38,768 nt of DNA from Gammaproteobacteria bacterium (GCA_003560975.1 PWJA01000272.1:1-38768); one strand, 5' to 3'; counted from the first letter of the stretch, positions 1 to 9,015 are shown. Notes: a model not told the origin generated them from the letters alone. Numbers and translations: made by a program.

Positions 1-43
1 AAGCAACACCTGTTCTGTAAATTTCCCTATCCTTCCATCGGGA

Positions 44-266
44 CTATTGCTCCATCGTGAGGTAGGCCCGGCCGGTCTCCCACTTGTCGGAGATTTCCAT
101 GGCAACTGCCGAGACCAGCCTGGGGCAGCTGGCTTCATTCGGGAACAGTGTTGCCACCCGTGTTCGCCGCTTCAGCTCCTTAGTTTATGCGCTCGACCAT
201 GTTGCTGGTTCGGATGCGTCGACGATGGGCTTCAGCGAAGGCGAACACCGTCAAGACTTCCGGCAC
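44..266 (-). pseudogene. IS256-family transposase, C-terminal remnant with frameshift
   Basis: Reading the minus strand from 266 gives a stretch containing AEAHRRRIRTSNMVERIN, the well-known C-terminal block of IS256/Mutator-type transposases. It stops at a TAA at 182-180. Skipping one base there restores the family sequence: KELKRRTRVATLFPNEAS, then a block ending in TGRAYLTMEQ and a natural TAG at 46-44. So one extra T breaks the frame, and the catalytic N-terminal two thirds are missing because the similarity ends around 266, just before the stop of the next gene at 292. The remnant cannot be active. The right terminal repeat of the element may lie within or beyond bases 1-43 but cannot be defined here. 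Confidence 0.85.
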
Positions 267-291
267 ACCGGGGGGCCTTATCGATCGGCGC

Positions 292-1575
292 TCATGGCCC
301 CGGCGGTGTGACGATCGGGCGGGAGGGGTGGAACCGGGGATAGACAACGAGTGCATCGTAGCGCAGGGCGGCCTCTTGCAGGTCCGCAAGCGCTTCGGTC
401 TTTTCGGCCTTTTGGGTCAACAGCGCGCGGAGCGGTCTCAAGTCGAACACCATGGGGCTGTCTTCGGTGACCCGATCCAGGGCGGGCGCGAGGTGCGGCA
501 GGCGTTCGCGCCAACTGTGGAACGTTCCGTCGGCGTGCACCGCGCCCGCAGCCAGGACCAGTACGTGGAACGATTCACCGCCCTGGGCGAACGCCAGCTC
601 GGCCGCGAAATTCCCGATGTCGTACACGTGCATCGGCGTTCGGCCGCGGCCGGCGTGCACGGAACCCATCTTGATGAGTGCGCGCCGCTCCGGAAGCTGT
701 CCGTCCGGTCCCTGCAGCTGGCGGAGGAAGTTTCGCTTGATCAGTTCGACCCGGGTGGCGTTGTTTTGGTAGTAGCGCCGTTCGGCGAACGCGCGGTAGA
801 TCTCGGCGCTGTGGCGGAGCTGGCTGACGATCCGGGCGCCCTCGCTGTCCGGCTTGGGGAAGGTTGCCGCCAGGGCGGCAAAATCATCCGCCGACGCGGA
901 AAGCAGGAAGGCGCCTGATTGGTCGCCGGTTTGCAGGAAGCGCTCGAGAGCGGCTTTCTCGCGATTCATCAGGTCATCCATCCGGGCCCGCTCGTCCGGT
1001 TCGGAAGACAACTGGGAAAGGCGGTGCAGCAGCAGAAGAGGGCTGCCCAGAAACTCCTGATCGACGCCCCACACTTCGTAGCCCAGGTCCAGAGCGGCGG
1101 CGGCAGTGTGCAGCTCGTCTTTCTGGTCGAGAAACGCGATGCTGAACGGGAACTGCCGCAGCAACGAGACCCCGGCGTCGACATCGTCCTGCGCTACCGC
1201 CTCCATCAGCAGGCGGGTCGATTCAGGGCCGGATTCGACCACGTAGGCCGAATAGCCCGAAGGCTGCAGCGCGTGCAGCAGCGCCGCGGTGAGAAGCGGG
1301 GTCTCCGCGTTGTGGTGGCTCTCACCGATCAGGGTGAACCGCGCCGCCCCGGCGTGCTCGACCAACCACTGCCAGCCGGGCCCGTGCAGCCTGCCTTCCT
1401 CAACGGCAAAGGGACGGCCTTGCCCTTCCAGCACCGCCGCGACTTCGTCCGGTTCGGCGGCCAGGCCGAACGCCACACTCCAGCCGATCGCGGCGATGCT
1501 GACGAGCGCGAGGGTCTTTTGCAGACCGACCCACATCATCCGTTGTTTTCGATCACCTTCCCGAACCTTCGGCAT
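292..1575 (-). CDS. Secreted ChaN/EreA-like (Tiki superfamily-like) protein
   Basis: A protein of 427 aa. The chosen ATG at 1575 follows a GGGAG-type ribosome site; an open frame further upstream overlaps the preceding gene in another phase and is not needed. Residues about 18-40 form a signal peptide ending near GLAAEP. The mature part carries FTLIGESHHNAETP, followed by VVESGPES, the pattern of metal- or catalysis-linked Glu/His in the ChaN-like, erythromycin-esterase-like and TraB/Tiki superfamily. A late KMGSVHAGRG motif also fits this fold. It is the last gene of a leftward operon, 44 bases after the 153-aa secreted protein. The substrate is not predictable: haem binding, ester hydrolysis or proteolysis are all known in related folds. 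The C-terminus abuts the transposase remnant but looks complete. The fold call is moderately sure and the function is unknown. Confidence 0.6.
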   Translation of the reverse strand: MPKVREGDRKQRMMWVGLQKTLALVSIAAIGWSVAFGLAAEPDEVAAVLEGQGRPFAVEEGRLHGPGWQWLVEHAGAARFTLIGESHHNAETPLLTAALLHALQPSGYSAYVVESGPESTRLLMEAVAQDDVDAGVSLLRQFPFSIAFLDQKDELHTAAAALDLGYEVWGVDQEFLGSPLLLLHRLSQLSSEPDERARMDDLMNREKAALERFLQTGDQSGAFLLSASADDFAALAATFPKPDSEGARIVSQLRHSAEIYRAFAERRYYQNNATRVELIKRNFLRQLQGPDGQLPERRALIKMGSVHAGRGRTPMHVYDIGNFAAELAFAQGGESFHVLVLAAGAVHADGTFHSWRERLPHLAPALDRVTEDSPMVFDLRPLRALLTQKAEKTEALADLQEAALRYDALVVYPRFHPSRPIVTPPGP

Positions 1576-1619
1576 CCCTTCTCTCCCTGCGCCGGCGATT
1601 TCCCTGGACGCCCACCAGC

Positions 1620-2081
1620 TTAGCGTCGCACGATGATATACGGATCGCGCGCCGGGCGGCCGGGGTTGGTCGAGTCGATGATGATGTACTTGCAGCCCGG
1701 TTCTTCGGTGCACGCGTTGTCGTCGGCCACGCGCAGCGCGGTCTCGGCGGAGTCGTCGACTTCGAACTGAAAGATCGGGTTGCCGCGCTCGTCGATGAAC
1801 GGGGTCTGGCCGGTGAAAATAACTCTTGAGCGCACGTTGGTGGCAAAGCGGACGGTTTCGCCGACCTTGACTTCCAGCGTTTCGGGCGCGGAGCCGGGCT
1901 CTTGGCGCCGGTTCTGGGGCACCTCGATGCGCACGCCGCACAGGGGCGGGCAGGCCTCGCGCGAGGGGGTTTGATCCAGGTCATCGGCTCCGGGGCGCGG
2001 CTGGGCGTTGGCTGGTCCGGCAAGAATACAGGCCAGCAGGCCCAGAACGGCCAGGGCCGGGTTTTTGATTGTGTTGTTCAA
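1620..2081 (-). CDS. Small secreted protein of unknown function
   Basis: A protein of 153 aa starting at a TTG at 2081, supported by an AAGGAG ribosome site seven bases upstream. The stop TGA of the preceding TPR gene shares two bases with this TTG (TTGA), so translation is probably coupled. Residues 1-26 are a signal peptide with a predicted cut after GPANA. The mature domain has a Cys pair (CPPLCGV) near the N-terminus, a second pair (CTEEPGC) near the C-terminus, and a beta-rich stretch with EVKVGETVRFATN. The last motif recalls cupredoxin-like or other small beta-sandwich domains, but no His/Cys/Met copper site is visible. I do not recognise the family. Periplasmic or surface location is inferred from the signal peptide. 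It belongs to the operon with the TolB-like/TPR and ChaN-like genes. Confidence 0.65.
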   Translation of the reverse strand: MNNTIKNPALAVLGLLACILAGPANAQPRPGADDLDQTPSREACPPLCGVRIEVPQNRRQEPGSAPETLEVKVGETVRFATNVRSRVIFTGQTPFIDERGNPIFQFEVDDSAETALRVADDNACTEEPGCKYIIIDSTNPGRPARDPYIIVRR

Positions 2082-4069
2082 CTGCTTTCTCCTTGGGTAG
2101 TGGGGTGGGCGTTCTGGTGCCGGGCGGCCAGGGCGGCAAAATCAGCGTCGTTCCACGCTGCGGTCAGCCGTGGATCGGCTTGCAGCAGGCTAAACGGCAG
2201 GCCCTTGCCAATGGCCAGATCGAAGGCCTGGATGGCAAGCATTTTCTGTCCGAGCAGGTAGTGGGCAAAACCGGTGGTCAAGAGCACGTTTTCATCCAGA
2301 CCGCCGTAGTCGTCCAGGCCGTCCAGCGCGGCCCTGGCGGCGATCTCGTGGTCCAGCGCGGCCAGGTGCAGCGCCAGCGCGGACCGGGCTTCGTTGTCCT
2401 GCACGTTGATGGCCAGGCGCTCGGTGGCGGTGCGCACCACCGTCCAGTGGTAGGGCTCGGCGTCGGCCTCGCGTCCGGGCTGGGCGCGGATCGACCAGGC
2501 CAGGAACCCCACGGGACGGGGGTCGCCCGGGGCCAGCTCGACGGCGCGCTGAAACATTGCTTCGGCGCGGGCGAATTCGTTGGCGAAAAAGTAGTTGGTG
2601 CCGGCGTTGGAATAGGCCACCGAGTTGGGTTCGTGCCGAATGGACTGGGCGAAGGCGTCGCCGGCTTTCAGAAACTCGGCCCGGGCAAAATAGATGGCGC
2701 CAAGCAGGTTGAACGGGTCGGGGTGGTTGGGGTTCAGGCGGATGGCCTGTTGCACGGCGGCAAAGGCCGGCTCGAAGCGACCGTCAAAGTAAAGAATGGT
2801 GGCCAGCTGGGCGTGGTATCGCCAGTAGGCCGGGTCCAGCTCGATGGCGCGCCGGGTTTGCTGCGCGGCGGCGGCCAGATCGTCGCGACGCAGCAGCGTC
2901 ATGGCCAGTCCGGCGTGGGCTTCGGCGTTGTTGGTCTCGCGCGTCAGCGCGTTGCGGAACGCCTGCTCGGCCAGATCGGGTTCGCCCGTGCCCAGCAGCA
3001 GCGAACCGATGGCGATCTGGGTTTCGGCCAGATCGGGGAAGCGCTGCTCGGTGGTTCGGCAGTGGGCCATTGCGGTTTCGGCCAGCTGCGGATCGCGCAA
3101 TAGTTCGTACTGCTCCCAACGTGCCCGGCACAAGCCGGCCGCGGCCAGGGCAAAATTCGGGTCGGCCTGCAGCGCGTTCTGGAAGTACTCCACGGCCTGG
3201 TTCAGGTTTTGCGTCGAACCGGCCCGGCGCAGCTGATCGCGACCACGCAGGTACTGGTCGTAGGCTTGCGTATTGTTCGTGGCGACGGCCTGGATGCCCG
3301 GCAGCTTGAGCTGCACTTCCATCATGCCGGCGATCGCGCGCGAGATCTGATCCTGCAGCTCGAATACGTCCGTGAGCGCGCCGTCGAAGGTTTCGCTCCA
3401 GACCTGGGTGCCGGAGCGGCCGTCGATCAGGCGGGCGCTGATCCGCAGGCGCGAGCCGGAGCGACGCACGCTGCCTTCCAGCAGCGACTCCACGCCCAGG
3501 CGCTGCGCGGTATCGCGGGCGTCAAGCCCGGCATCGCGCAGCGAGAAACTGGACGTGCGCGCAGCCAGCTGGATCCCGGCGATCTGGGCGAGGCGATCCA
3601 TGATGGCCTCGGAGATGCCGTCGGCAAAGTACTGGTTGTTCTGCTCGGCGCTCAGATCGCTGAACGGCAGCACCGCGATGCTCGACCCCACGACGGGCAG
3701 CTGGCGGTCGCGCTGCAGCAGGACGAAGGCCAGGATCAGGGCCAGCGCGGCGATGATCACGTAGTCGACCCAGCGCCCGCCGACTACCTGCGCGGGCGCG
3801 GCGTCGGTGCCCGCGGCTTCGGTCTTGCGGACGCCTTCGGTGGTCAGGTCGTAAAACCAGGCCAGGGCGAACACCACCGGGGCGCCGAGGATGCCGATGG
3901 CGATCAAGACCAGCATGACCCATGCGGGAGCCCCCAGCGGCGCCAGGGTCACGTCACCCACCTGCAAGACGACCCAGAAACTGACCAGATAGCCACCCAT
4001 CACGCGGAACACGTGGCGGCGCTGGAGTTCACGCACCAGCTCGTTCAGCCCGTAGCTGAGTTTGGTCAT
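2078..4069 (-). CDS. Membrane-anchored TolB-N-like domain protein with TPR repeats
   Basis: A protein of 663 aa. Residues 1-20 are cytoplasmic, two hydrophobic segments lie at about 22-40 and 50-70, and a third at about 102-119 precedes the periplasmic part. Residues about 128-240 match the FlgO/TolB N-terminal-like domain: SIAVLPFSDLSAEQNNQYFA, then LLEGSVRRSGSRLRISARLI. From about 255 to 560 it is a run of tetratricopeptide repeats with the usual alternation of W/L/G/Y/A/F/A/P positions (for example YFQNALQADPNFALAAAG). Proteins of this build are often misnamed adenylate cyclase because of fusions in relatives, but no cyclase domain is present. The role is probably scaffold or regulatory at the inner membrane. 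It is the first gene of a leftward operon with the small secreted protein and the ChaN-like protein. A TATACT hexamer lies about 100 bases upstream. Confidence 0.75.
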   Translation of the reverse strand: MTKLSYGLNELVRELQRRHVFRVMGGYLVSFWVVLQVGDVTLAPLGAPAWVMLVLIAIGILGAPVVFALAWFYDLTTEGVRKTEAAGTDAAPAQVVGGRWVDYVIIAALALILAFVLLQRDRQLPVVGSSIAVLPFSDLSAEQNNQYFADGISEAIMDRLAQIAGIQLAARTSSFSLRDAGLDARDTAQRLGVESLLEGSVRRSGSRLRISARLIDGRSGTQVWSETFDGALTDVFELQDQISRAIAGMMEVQLKLPGIQAVATNNTQAYDQYLRGRDQLRRAGSTQNLNQAVEYFQNALQADPNFALAAAGLCRARWEQYELLRDPQLAETAMAHCRTTEQRFPDLAETQIAIGSLLLGTGEPDLAEQAFRNALTRETNNAEAHAGLAMTLLRRDDLAAAAQQTRRAIELDPAYWRYHAQLATILYFDGRFEPAFAAVQQAIRLNPNHPDPFNLLGAIYFARAEFLKAGDAFAQSIRHEPNSVAYSNAGTNYFFANEFARAEAMFQRAVELAPGDPRPVGFLAWSIRAQPGREADAEPYHWTVVRTATERLAINVQDNEARSALALHLAALDHEIAARAALDGLDDYGGLDENVLLTTGFAHYLLGQKMLAIQAFDLAIGKGLPFSLLQADPRLTAAWNDADFAALAARHQNAHPTTQGESS

Positions 4070-4170
4070 GCCTGGCTGCTCCCGAGAGCAATCGATGCGG
4101 CTGCAGTCCCCCGCCCCGCAGTACTGGGCCGAGACCGACCGGCAACCGCCGATTGGGCCCGCTTCAGCGC

Positions 4171-4176
4171 AGTATA
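4171..4176 (-). promoter_or_regulatory. Candidate -10 element for the TolB-like/TPR operon
   Basis: TATACT on the minus strand, 5 of 6 matches to the sigma-70 -10 consensus, about 100 bases upstream of the start at 4069. The region 17-19 bases further upstream (around 4194-4200) has only a TTTCAC-like sequence, so the -35 is poor. Weak call. Confidence 0.3.
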
Positions 4177-4270
4177 CCGGTGGCCCCGGGAATGTGAAAG
4201 ACAGCGCTTTCGGTCACCGTCTTCTTGAGGGCCATCAAGCTACGGTCGCTGCCTTTTCGGCAATTCCGAA

Positions 4271-7200
4271 CTATCGGCCCAGTTCGGTCGGCAAGGGCGG
4301 CGGTTCGCGGTGGATGTCGTCGCTCCAGTTTTCCAGCATCTCCAGGATTTCGGAGATCGCCGCCTCGAGCTGGGTATCACGACCTTCGTTGGTGGCGACC
4401 GGATCGAGCAGCACTTCGATATCCGGGGCCACGCCTTCGTTTTCGATCGACCAGTGGTTGTCGGTATCCACGAAGCGGAAGTGCGGCACGGTCATGACGC
4501 CGCCATCGATCAGCGGGGGATTTTTGAAGATGCCGATCAGGCCGCCCCAGGTGCGCGTGCCCAGCAGCGGGCCGATGCCCAGTTCGCGGAAGGCATAGGG
4601 CAGGTAATCGCCACCGGAACCGGCGTCCTGGTCGATCATCATGACTTTCGGACCGTGCAGGGCGCCCATGGGCGTGGTCGCCATCAGTCCGTCGCGGTAC
4701 ACCCAGTTCGACAGGTGCGGGCGCGACAACACCTCGACGATGTAGTTGGCCGCCTGGCCGCCACCGTTGGCGCGCTCGTCGATGATGACCGCCTCGCGGT
4801 CGAGCTGGGCGTAGAACATGCGGTTGAAGAAGGTGTAGCCCGGCCCGGCGGTGTTGGGCAGGTAGATGTAGCCGACGCGCCCGTCGGTGGCCTCGTCCAC
4901 GGCCTGACGGTTGGCCTCGATCCAGGCCCACAGGCGCAGGCCGTTTTCGCTGTCGGTCGGCTCGACCAGCACGTCACGCGCGTCTCCACCGTCCGCGCGC
5001 GGACCGATGGTCAGGGTGATCTGCTCATCGACCGTGTTGTGCAGATGCCGGAACAGGTTGTCCTCGGCAGTCAGTTCGCGACCGTTGACGGCCAGGATGT
5101 ATTCACCGGCTTGGGCTTTTGAACCCGGGCGGGCCAGCGGGCCGTGGATGAACGGATTCCAGGCCTCGCCGGAGTAGATGCGGGCAATGCGCCAGCGGTT
5201 CTGGTCGATCTCGAAGTTGGCACCCAGCAGGCCCACGCCGGGGCCGGACTCGCGGTGAACATCGCCGCCGCCGACCCGGTTGTGGCCGGCGTGCAGCTCG
5301 GCGATCATCTGCACCATCAGGTCGTTGAGGTCTTCGCGCCGGCCGACGTGGGCCAGCAGCGGCCGGTACTGCTGGTAGACCGCGTCCCAGTCCAGCCCGT
5401 GCAGGTTGGCGGCGTAGAAGAACTCGCGCTGGAAGCGCCAGCCTTCGTCGAAGATCTGGGCCCACTCGCGCGCCGGATCGATGTCCATGCGCAGATCGGA
5501 CAGGTCCAGGTTTTCCGGTGACAGGCTCGCGCCCACCTCGGCCACGGCCAGGGCGCCGGAGTCACGCTGGATCAGCAGATGCCGCCGACCGGCGGCCATC
5601 AGGTACCCGTTCAGTCCGCTCAGCACCGCCGCGGCCTCGCGCTTTTCCAGGTCAAAGCGCTTGAGCTCGTTGTGGCGTGCGACGGGCTCGCCCGGCTGCT
5701 CGACGGTGGCGCCGGGCTGGACGCGATGCATGTAGAACAGGCTGCCGTCATGGGCGACAAAAAGATCGCCGTAATTGCCCTTGGCGACGGGCAGGGCGAT
5801 CTTGCGCGCCATCAGGCCGTCGAAGTCGATCGGCGGGGCGACCGTTTCCTCGTCGTTGCCGTTGCTGTCGCCGTTGGTTTCATCGGCACCGTTGTCGTCG
5901 CCGTTCGCGCCGACTTCCTCGTCTCCGGTCCGCGGCGCCAGGGGCGATGCGCCGTCGGCCTGGAGCACCAACGCGTACAAGCCGGCCCGGAACGGGCGCT
6001 CCTGGCTGGTCATGTCAAGGCCAAACCGGGTCGGGCCGGCGTTGGTCGAGGCGGCAAAGTACAGGTAGTCCCCGTCCGGGCTGAAGGCCGGGGCGGCCGC
6101 GTCGGCCATGCCGTCGCTGACCGTGTGCGCCTGGCCGCTATCGAAATCATGGATGATGAGGTCGCGCAGGTAGTTCGGTCGGCGCAGGGTGTAGGCCAGG
6201 TAGCGCCCGTCGGGCGAGAAGGCGACGTCGAAACCGCCCTGACGCGGGCTGCGATCGAGTTCGCTGACCTCGCCGGAGGCCAGCTCGATCACGTGCAGGC
6301 GCATGCGGTTGTCTTCGAACACGATGCGGCCCTGCTCGGCATCCCAGGCCTTGAGGGTGTAGAAGTCCGGGCCCAGATCGAACTCGTTCTTCTCACCCAG
6401 GCCCGACTGGTCGGTCACCACCAGGCGCTGGCCTTCCAGCGATTCGACGATCCAGGCGACCTGGTCGCCGGCCGGCGACCACAGCGCGGTGTACTCGCGC
6501 ACCCCGTCGGTTCCGGTCAGATTGCGGGTCGAGCCATGCTCGACCGGCACGGTGAAGACCTCGCCCCGGGCGGTGATGACCGCGCGCTTGCCGTTGGGCG
6601 ACAGGCCGACGTTCTGGATCTGACCGCGAACATCCTTCCAGCCCGGCCGGCGCTGCGGCAGGTCGGGGTTGAGCGAAATCTCCAGGGTTCGCTGGGTCTG
6701 GGTGCCGATATCGAACTCGTGCAGACGCCCGCCCGCCTCGAAGACCACGTGGTTGCCCCGGCGGGCCGCCCAGCGGATGTCCCAGGTTTCCTGGTCGGTC
6801 AGGCGCACCAGTTCTTCGGTGTCCGGGTTGAACAGGAACAGGTTGAAGACCTTGTCGTCGCGGTCGGACAAAAACAGCACGTAGTCGCCGAACCACAGCG
6901 GGTTGATGTCGTTGACCCGTTCACCCGGGATGGTCTGGACCGCACCGCGGGTCGGATCGAGGATGCGGATCGAAGGCGAGGTGCCGCCGCGATACCCGCG
7001 CCAGCCCGCGCTGCCGCCGTAGAGTCCGTTGTAGGCCGGCCCAAAGTCGATGTAGGCCAGACGTTCACCCGACTCGTCCCACTGACCGCGGAAGAAGCGC
7101 GCTTCCATCTGCTTGACCGGCGCACCGCCTTCGACCGAGACGTGGTACAGCTGGGCCGAACGGCCGTGATCGGTCTCGCGGCGCGAGGCAAAGGCCACGG

Positions 7201-7576
7201 CGTCGCCATCGGCGCTCCAGCCCACCGGAATGTCGCTGCCGGGGTGCCAGGTCAGGCGCGTGGGGTTGCCGCCCTCCACGCTGATGACGTACACATTGGT
7301 GCTGCCTTCGTAGTCGGCGGCAAAGGCGATCCGACGCCCGTCGGGCGAGAAATGCGGGTTGTTCTCTTCGGCCGGGCTGGTGGTCAGTCGCCGCGGGTTG
7401 GCGCCGTCGCGGTCGCTGACCCACAGGTCGCCGGCGTAGACAAAGGCCAGATGGTCGGCCGACACGGCCGGCTGGCGCAGCAGATACGTCGGTTCGGCAG
7501 ACAGAGCGCCGGCCAGGGACCAAAGCAGCAGGGCGGTCAGGAGGGAGGTCAGTTTCGCGGGCATTGCTTGACTCAT
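4271..7576 (-). CDS. Tricorn-type S41 peptidase, secreted
   Basis: A protein of 1101 aa starting at ATG 7576. Residues about 5-27 are a signal peptide (ending near GALSAEP), so it acts in the periplasm or outside. Residues about 30-570 form WD40/TolB-like beta-propeller blades with repeated FSPDGRRIAF, WSADGDAVAF and FSPDGRYLAY motifs. A low-complexity acidic D/N/E-rich insert follows at about 590-625. The C-terminal half has a PDZ-like domain (about 785-875) and the S41 core. The likely catalytic residues are His765 (AELHAGHNRV), Ser987 (DAGSGGDYLPY) and Glu1045 (WSIENEGVAPD); VIIDERANGGG precedes the nucleophile loop. Tricorn homologues degrade oligopeptides, and bacterial secreted forms probably process extracellular peptides. 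The gene appears monocistronic; about 200 bases separate it from the next leftward gene and about 160 from the divergent cytochrome b gene. The length is normal for the family. Confidence 0.9.
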   Translation of the reverse strand: MSQAMPAKLTSLLTALLLWSLAGALSAEPTYLLRQPAVSADHLAFVYAGDLWVSDRDGANPRRLTTSPAEENNPHFSPDGRRIAFAADYEGSTNVYVISVEGGNPTRLTWHPGSDIPVGWSADGDAVAFASRRETDHGRSAQLYHVSVEGGAPVKQMEARFFRGQWDESGERLAYIDFGPAYNGLYGGSAGWRGYRGGTSPSIRILDPTRGAVQTIPGERVNDINPLWFGDYVLFLSDRDDKVFNLFLFNPDTEELVRLTDQETWDIRWAARRGNHVVFEAGGRLHEFDIGTQTQRTLEISLNPDLPQRRPGWKDVRGQIQNVGLSPNGKRAVITARGEVFTVPVEHGSTRNLTGTDGVREYTALWSPAGDQVAWIVESLEGQRLVVTDQSGLGEKNEFDLGPDFYTLKAWDAEQGRIVFEDNRMRLHVIELASGEVSELDRSPRQGGFDVAFSPDGRYLAYTLRRPNYLRDLIIHDFDSGQAHTVSDGMADAAAPAFSPDGDYLYFAASTNAGPTRFGLDMTSQERPFRAGLYALVLQADGASPLAPRTGDEEVGANGDDNGADETNGDSNGNDEETVAPPIDFDGLMARKIALPVAKGNYGDLFVAHDGSLFYMHRVQPGATVEQPGEPVARHNELKRFDLEKREAAAVLSGLNGYLMAAGRRHLLIQRDSGALAVAEVGASLSPENLDLSDLRMDIDPAREWAQIFDEGWRFQREFFYAANLHGLDWDAVYQQYRPLLAHVGRREDLNDLMVQMIAELHAGHNRVGGGDVHRESGPGVGLLGANFEIDQNRWRIARIYSGEAWNPFIHGPLARPGSKAQAGEYILAVNGRELTAEDNLFRHLHNTVDEQITLTIGPRADGGDARDVLVEPTDSENGLRLWAWIEANRQAVDEATDGRVGYIYLPNTAGPGYTFFNRMFYAQLDREAVIIDERANGGGQAANYIVEVLSRPHLSNWVYRDGLMATTPMGALHGPKVMMIDQDAGSGGDYLPYAFRELGIGPLLGTRTWGGLIGIFKNPPLIDGGVMTVPHFRFVDTDNHWSIENEGVAPDIEVLLDPVATNEGRDTQLEAAISEILEMLENWSDDIHREPPPLPTELGR

Positions 7577-7737
7577 CGCTGATTCGAAAGACCTCGGAGA
7601 ATAACCGATCGCGGTTGCCCCTCGCCCCTGCCGGTGGTCATGGGCATCGAGAGAAAGGCTCCCCATGGAATGCGGTCCGTGCTTGCCAGTCTTGACCCGG
7701 AGTGGATAAGCTGGAGACTGAATCCTCCCCGGGTTGA

Positions 7738-8427
7738 TTGCTTTTGAAGCCGACCAGCATTCGCGTCTGGGACCTGCCCCTGCGGCTGTTTCACTGGCTG
7801 CTGCTGATCTGTGTCGCGGGTGCGTTGATCTCGGTGCAGATCAAGGCCATGGACTGGCACGGCCGCTTCGGGCTGGCGGTGGTGGGGCTGCTGGCGTTTC
7901 GGCTGGTCTGGGGCCTGATCGGCTCGACCCATGCGCGCTTCTGGGCCTTTGCGCCGGGGCCGAAAACTCTCTCCGACTATGTGCGCGGGCGCTGGCACGG
8001 CCTGGGCCACAACCCGCTGGGCGCGCTGTCGGTGTTTGCCATTCTCGGCGTGCTGGCGTTCCAGTCGATTACCGGGCTGTTCGCCGATGACGTGATTGCC
8101 TACACCGGGCCGCTGCGCCGGGCCGTTTCCGGTGACACCGCCAGCCAGCTGACCGGCTGGCACATGCGCATGGAATACGTGATCTACGGTCTGATCGCGC
8201 TGCACCTGGCCGCCATTGCTTTCCACGAACTGATCAAGCGCGAGCGCCTGGTCAAACCGATGATCACCGGGCGCAGGCAGGTCGAAGCGCGCGATGCACG
8301 CCACGCCCGCGGCGGCGGCTGGGTTGCCTTCCTCCTCGCCGTACTGATCGCGGCCGGCGCCGTGTGGGTAGCCAACGGGGCACTGCTCTCCCCGCCCCCG
8401 CCGCCCCCGCCGGATCTGGGATGGTGA
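7738..8427 (+). CDS. Cytochrome b561-type diheme membrane protein
   Basis: A protein of 229 aa with the family opening IRVWDLPLRLFHWLLL and four transmembrane segments. Candidate haem ligands are His in LFHW and WHGRFGLA on the N-terminal side, and GWHMRMEYV and ALHLAAIAFHEL on the C-terminal side. It belongs to the bacterial cytochrome b561/Ni-Fe hydrogenase b-subunit-like group (COG3658), which passes electrons from quinol to small periplasmic c-type cytochromes. The nearby cytochrome c' gene at 9.0-9.5 kb is a plausible partner by family association. The start is uncertain: TTG at 7738 or TTG at 7744; the latter leaves the family-typical N-terminus, and neither has a strong ribosome site. 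The C-terminus ends in a last transmembrane segment and a run of seven prolines before DLGW, which is unusual and low-complexity. Confidence 0.82.
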   Translation: MLLKPTSIRVWDLPLRLFHWLLLICVAGALISVQIKAMDWHGRFGLAVVGLLAFRLVWGLIGSTHARFWAFAPGPKTLSDYVRGRWHGLGHNPLGALSVFAILGVLAFQSITGLFADDVIAYTGPLRRAVSGDTASQLTGWHMRMEYVIYGLIALHLAAIAFHELIKRERLVKPMITGRRQVEARDARHARGGGWVAFLLAVLIAAGAVWVANGALLSPPPPPPPDLGW

Positions 8428-8466
8428 TTGGCCCACCGGTCACGACGTGCGCGCTATCCTCTGGTC

Positions 8467-9006
8467 ATGTCAATGTCTCGCCCATCCATCCAGTTCACCC
8501 GCCGCACCCCGGAAGAGGACGATCGCCAGCGCCTGGTCTGTGATCGCTGCGGTTTCGTCAATTACGAAAACCCCAAGATCGTGGTCGGCTCGGTGGCCAC
8601 CTGGGAAGACAGGATTCTGCTGTGCCGGCGCGCGATCGACCCGCGCATCGGCTACTGGACCCTGCCGGCCGGCTACCTGGAACAAAACGAGAGCCCGGAA
8701 GCGGGCGCCTTGCGCGAGGCCTGGGAAGAGGCGCGGGCCCGGCTGGAAATCGACCAGCTGCTGGCCACGTACGCCATCACCCGAATCAGCCAGGTGCAGC
8801 TGATCTACCGCTCGCGTCTGCTCACGCCCGACATCGAGGCCGGGCCGGAATCACGCGAGGTCGGCCTGTTCACCTGGGACGAGATTCCGTGGGATGAACT
8901 GGCGTTTCCGTCCGTGCACTGGGCGCTGGAGCATTTCCGACAAACCGCCGACCAGTCGCATTTCGCGCCGCTTGCGCGCAGCGACCACGGCGAAGGCGGT
9001 TTGTAA
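8467..9006 (+). CDS. NUDIX hydrolase with N-terminal zinc-ribbon-like half site
   Basis: A protein of 179 aa; ATG 8467 is preferred, and ATG 8473 is also possible because neither has a clear ribosome site. Residues 25-28 hold CDRC followed by GFVNYENPKIVVGSVA, the opening common to the NADH pyrophosphatase-like and ADP-ribose-type NUDIX group. The NUDIX box is complete: a Gly in AGYLEQN, then E, then LREAWEEARA, fitting GX5EX7REUXEEXGU with the final Gly replaced. It should hydrolyse a nucleoside diphosphate linked to another moiety, using Mg2+. Only one CxxC pair is seen, so a full zinc ribbon is not certain. It lies 39 bases after the cytochrome b561 stop and probably shares its transcript. 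The exact substrate cannot be told from sequence. Confidence 0.85.
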   Translation: MSMSRPSIQFTRRTPEEDDRQRLVCDRCGFVNYENPKIVVGSVATWEDRILLCRRAIDPRIGYWTLPAGYLEQNESPEAGALREAWEEARARLEIDQLLATYAITRISQVQLIYRSRLLTPDIEAGPESREVGLFTWDEIPWDELAFPSVHWALEHFRQTADQSHFAPLARSDHGEGGL

Positions 9007-9015
9007 GAGTCGGAA

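Noticed and set aside
1576-1941. An N-terminal extension of the ChaN-like protein by 122 codons
   Set aside because: It overlaps the 153-aa gene in another frame, is Arg/His-rich without structure, and the internal ATG 1575 has a good ribosome site followed by a signal peptide.
2069-3103. Long open frame opposite the TPR protein
   Set aside because: Repeats in it mirror the TPR repeats of the minus-strand gene; no independent support.
5579-7582. A 667-codon open frame opposite the tricorn-type protease
   Set aside because: It mirrors codon positions of the protease gene, has no recognisable motif and no ribosome site.
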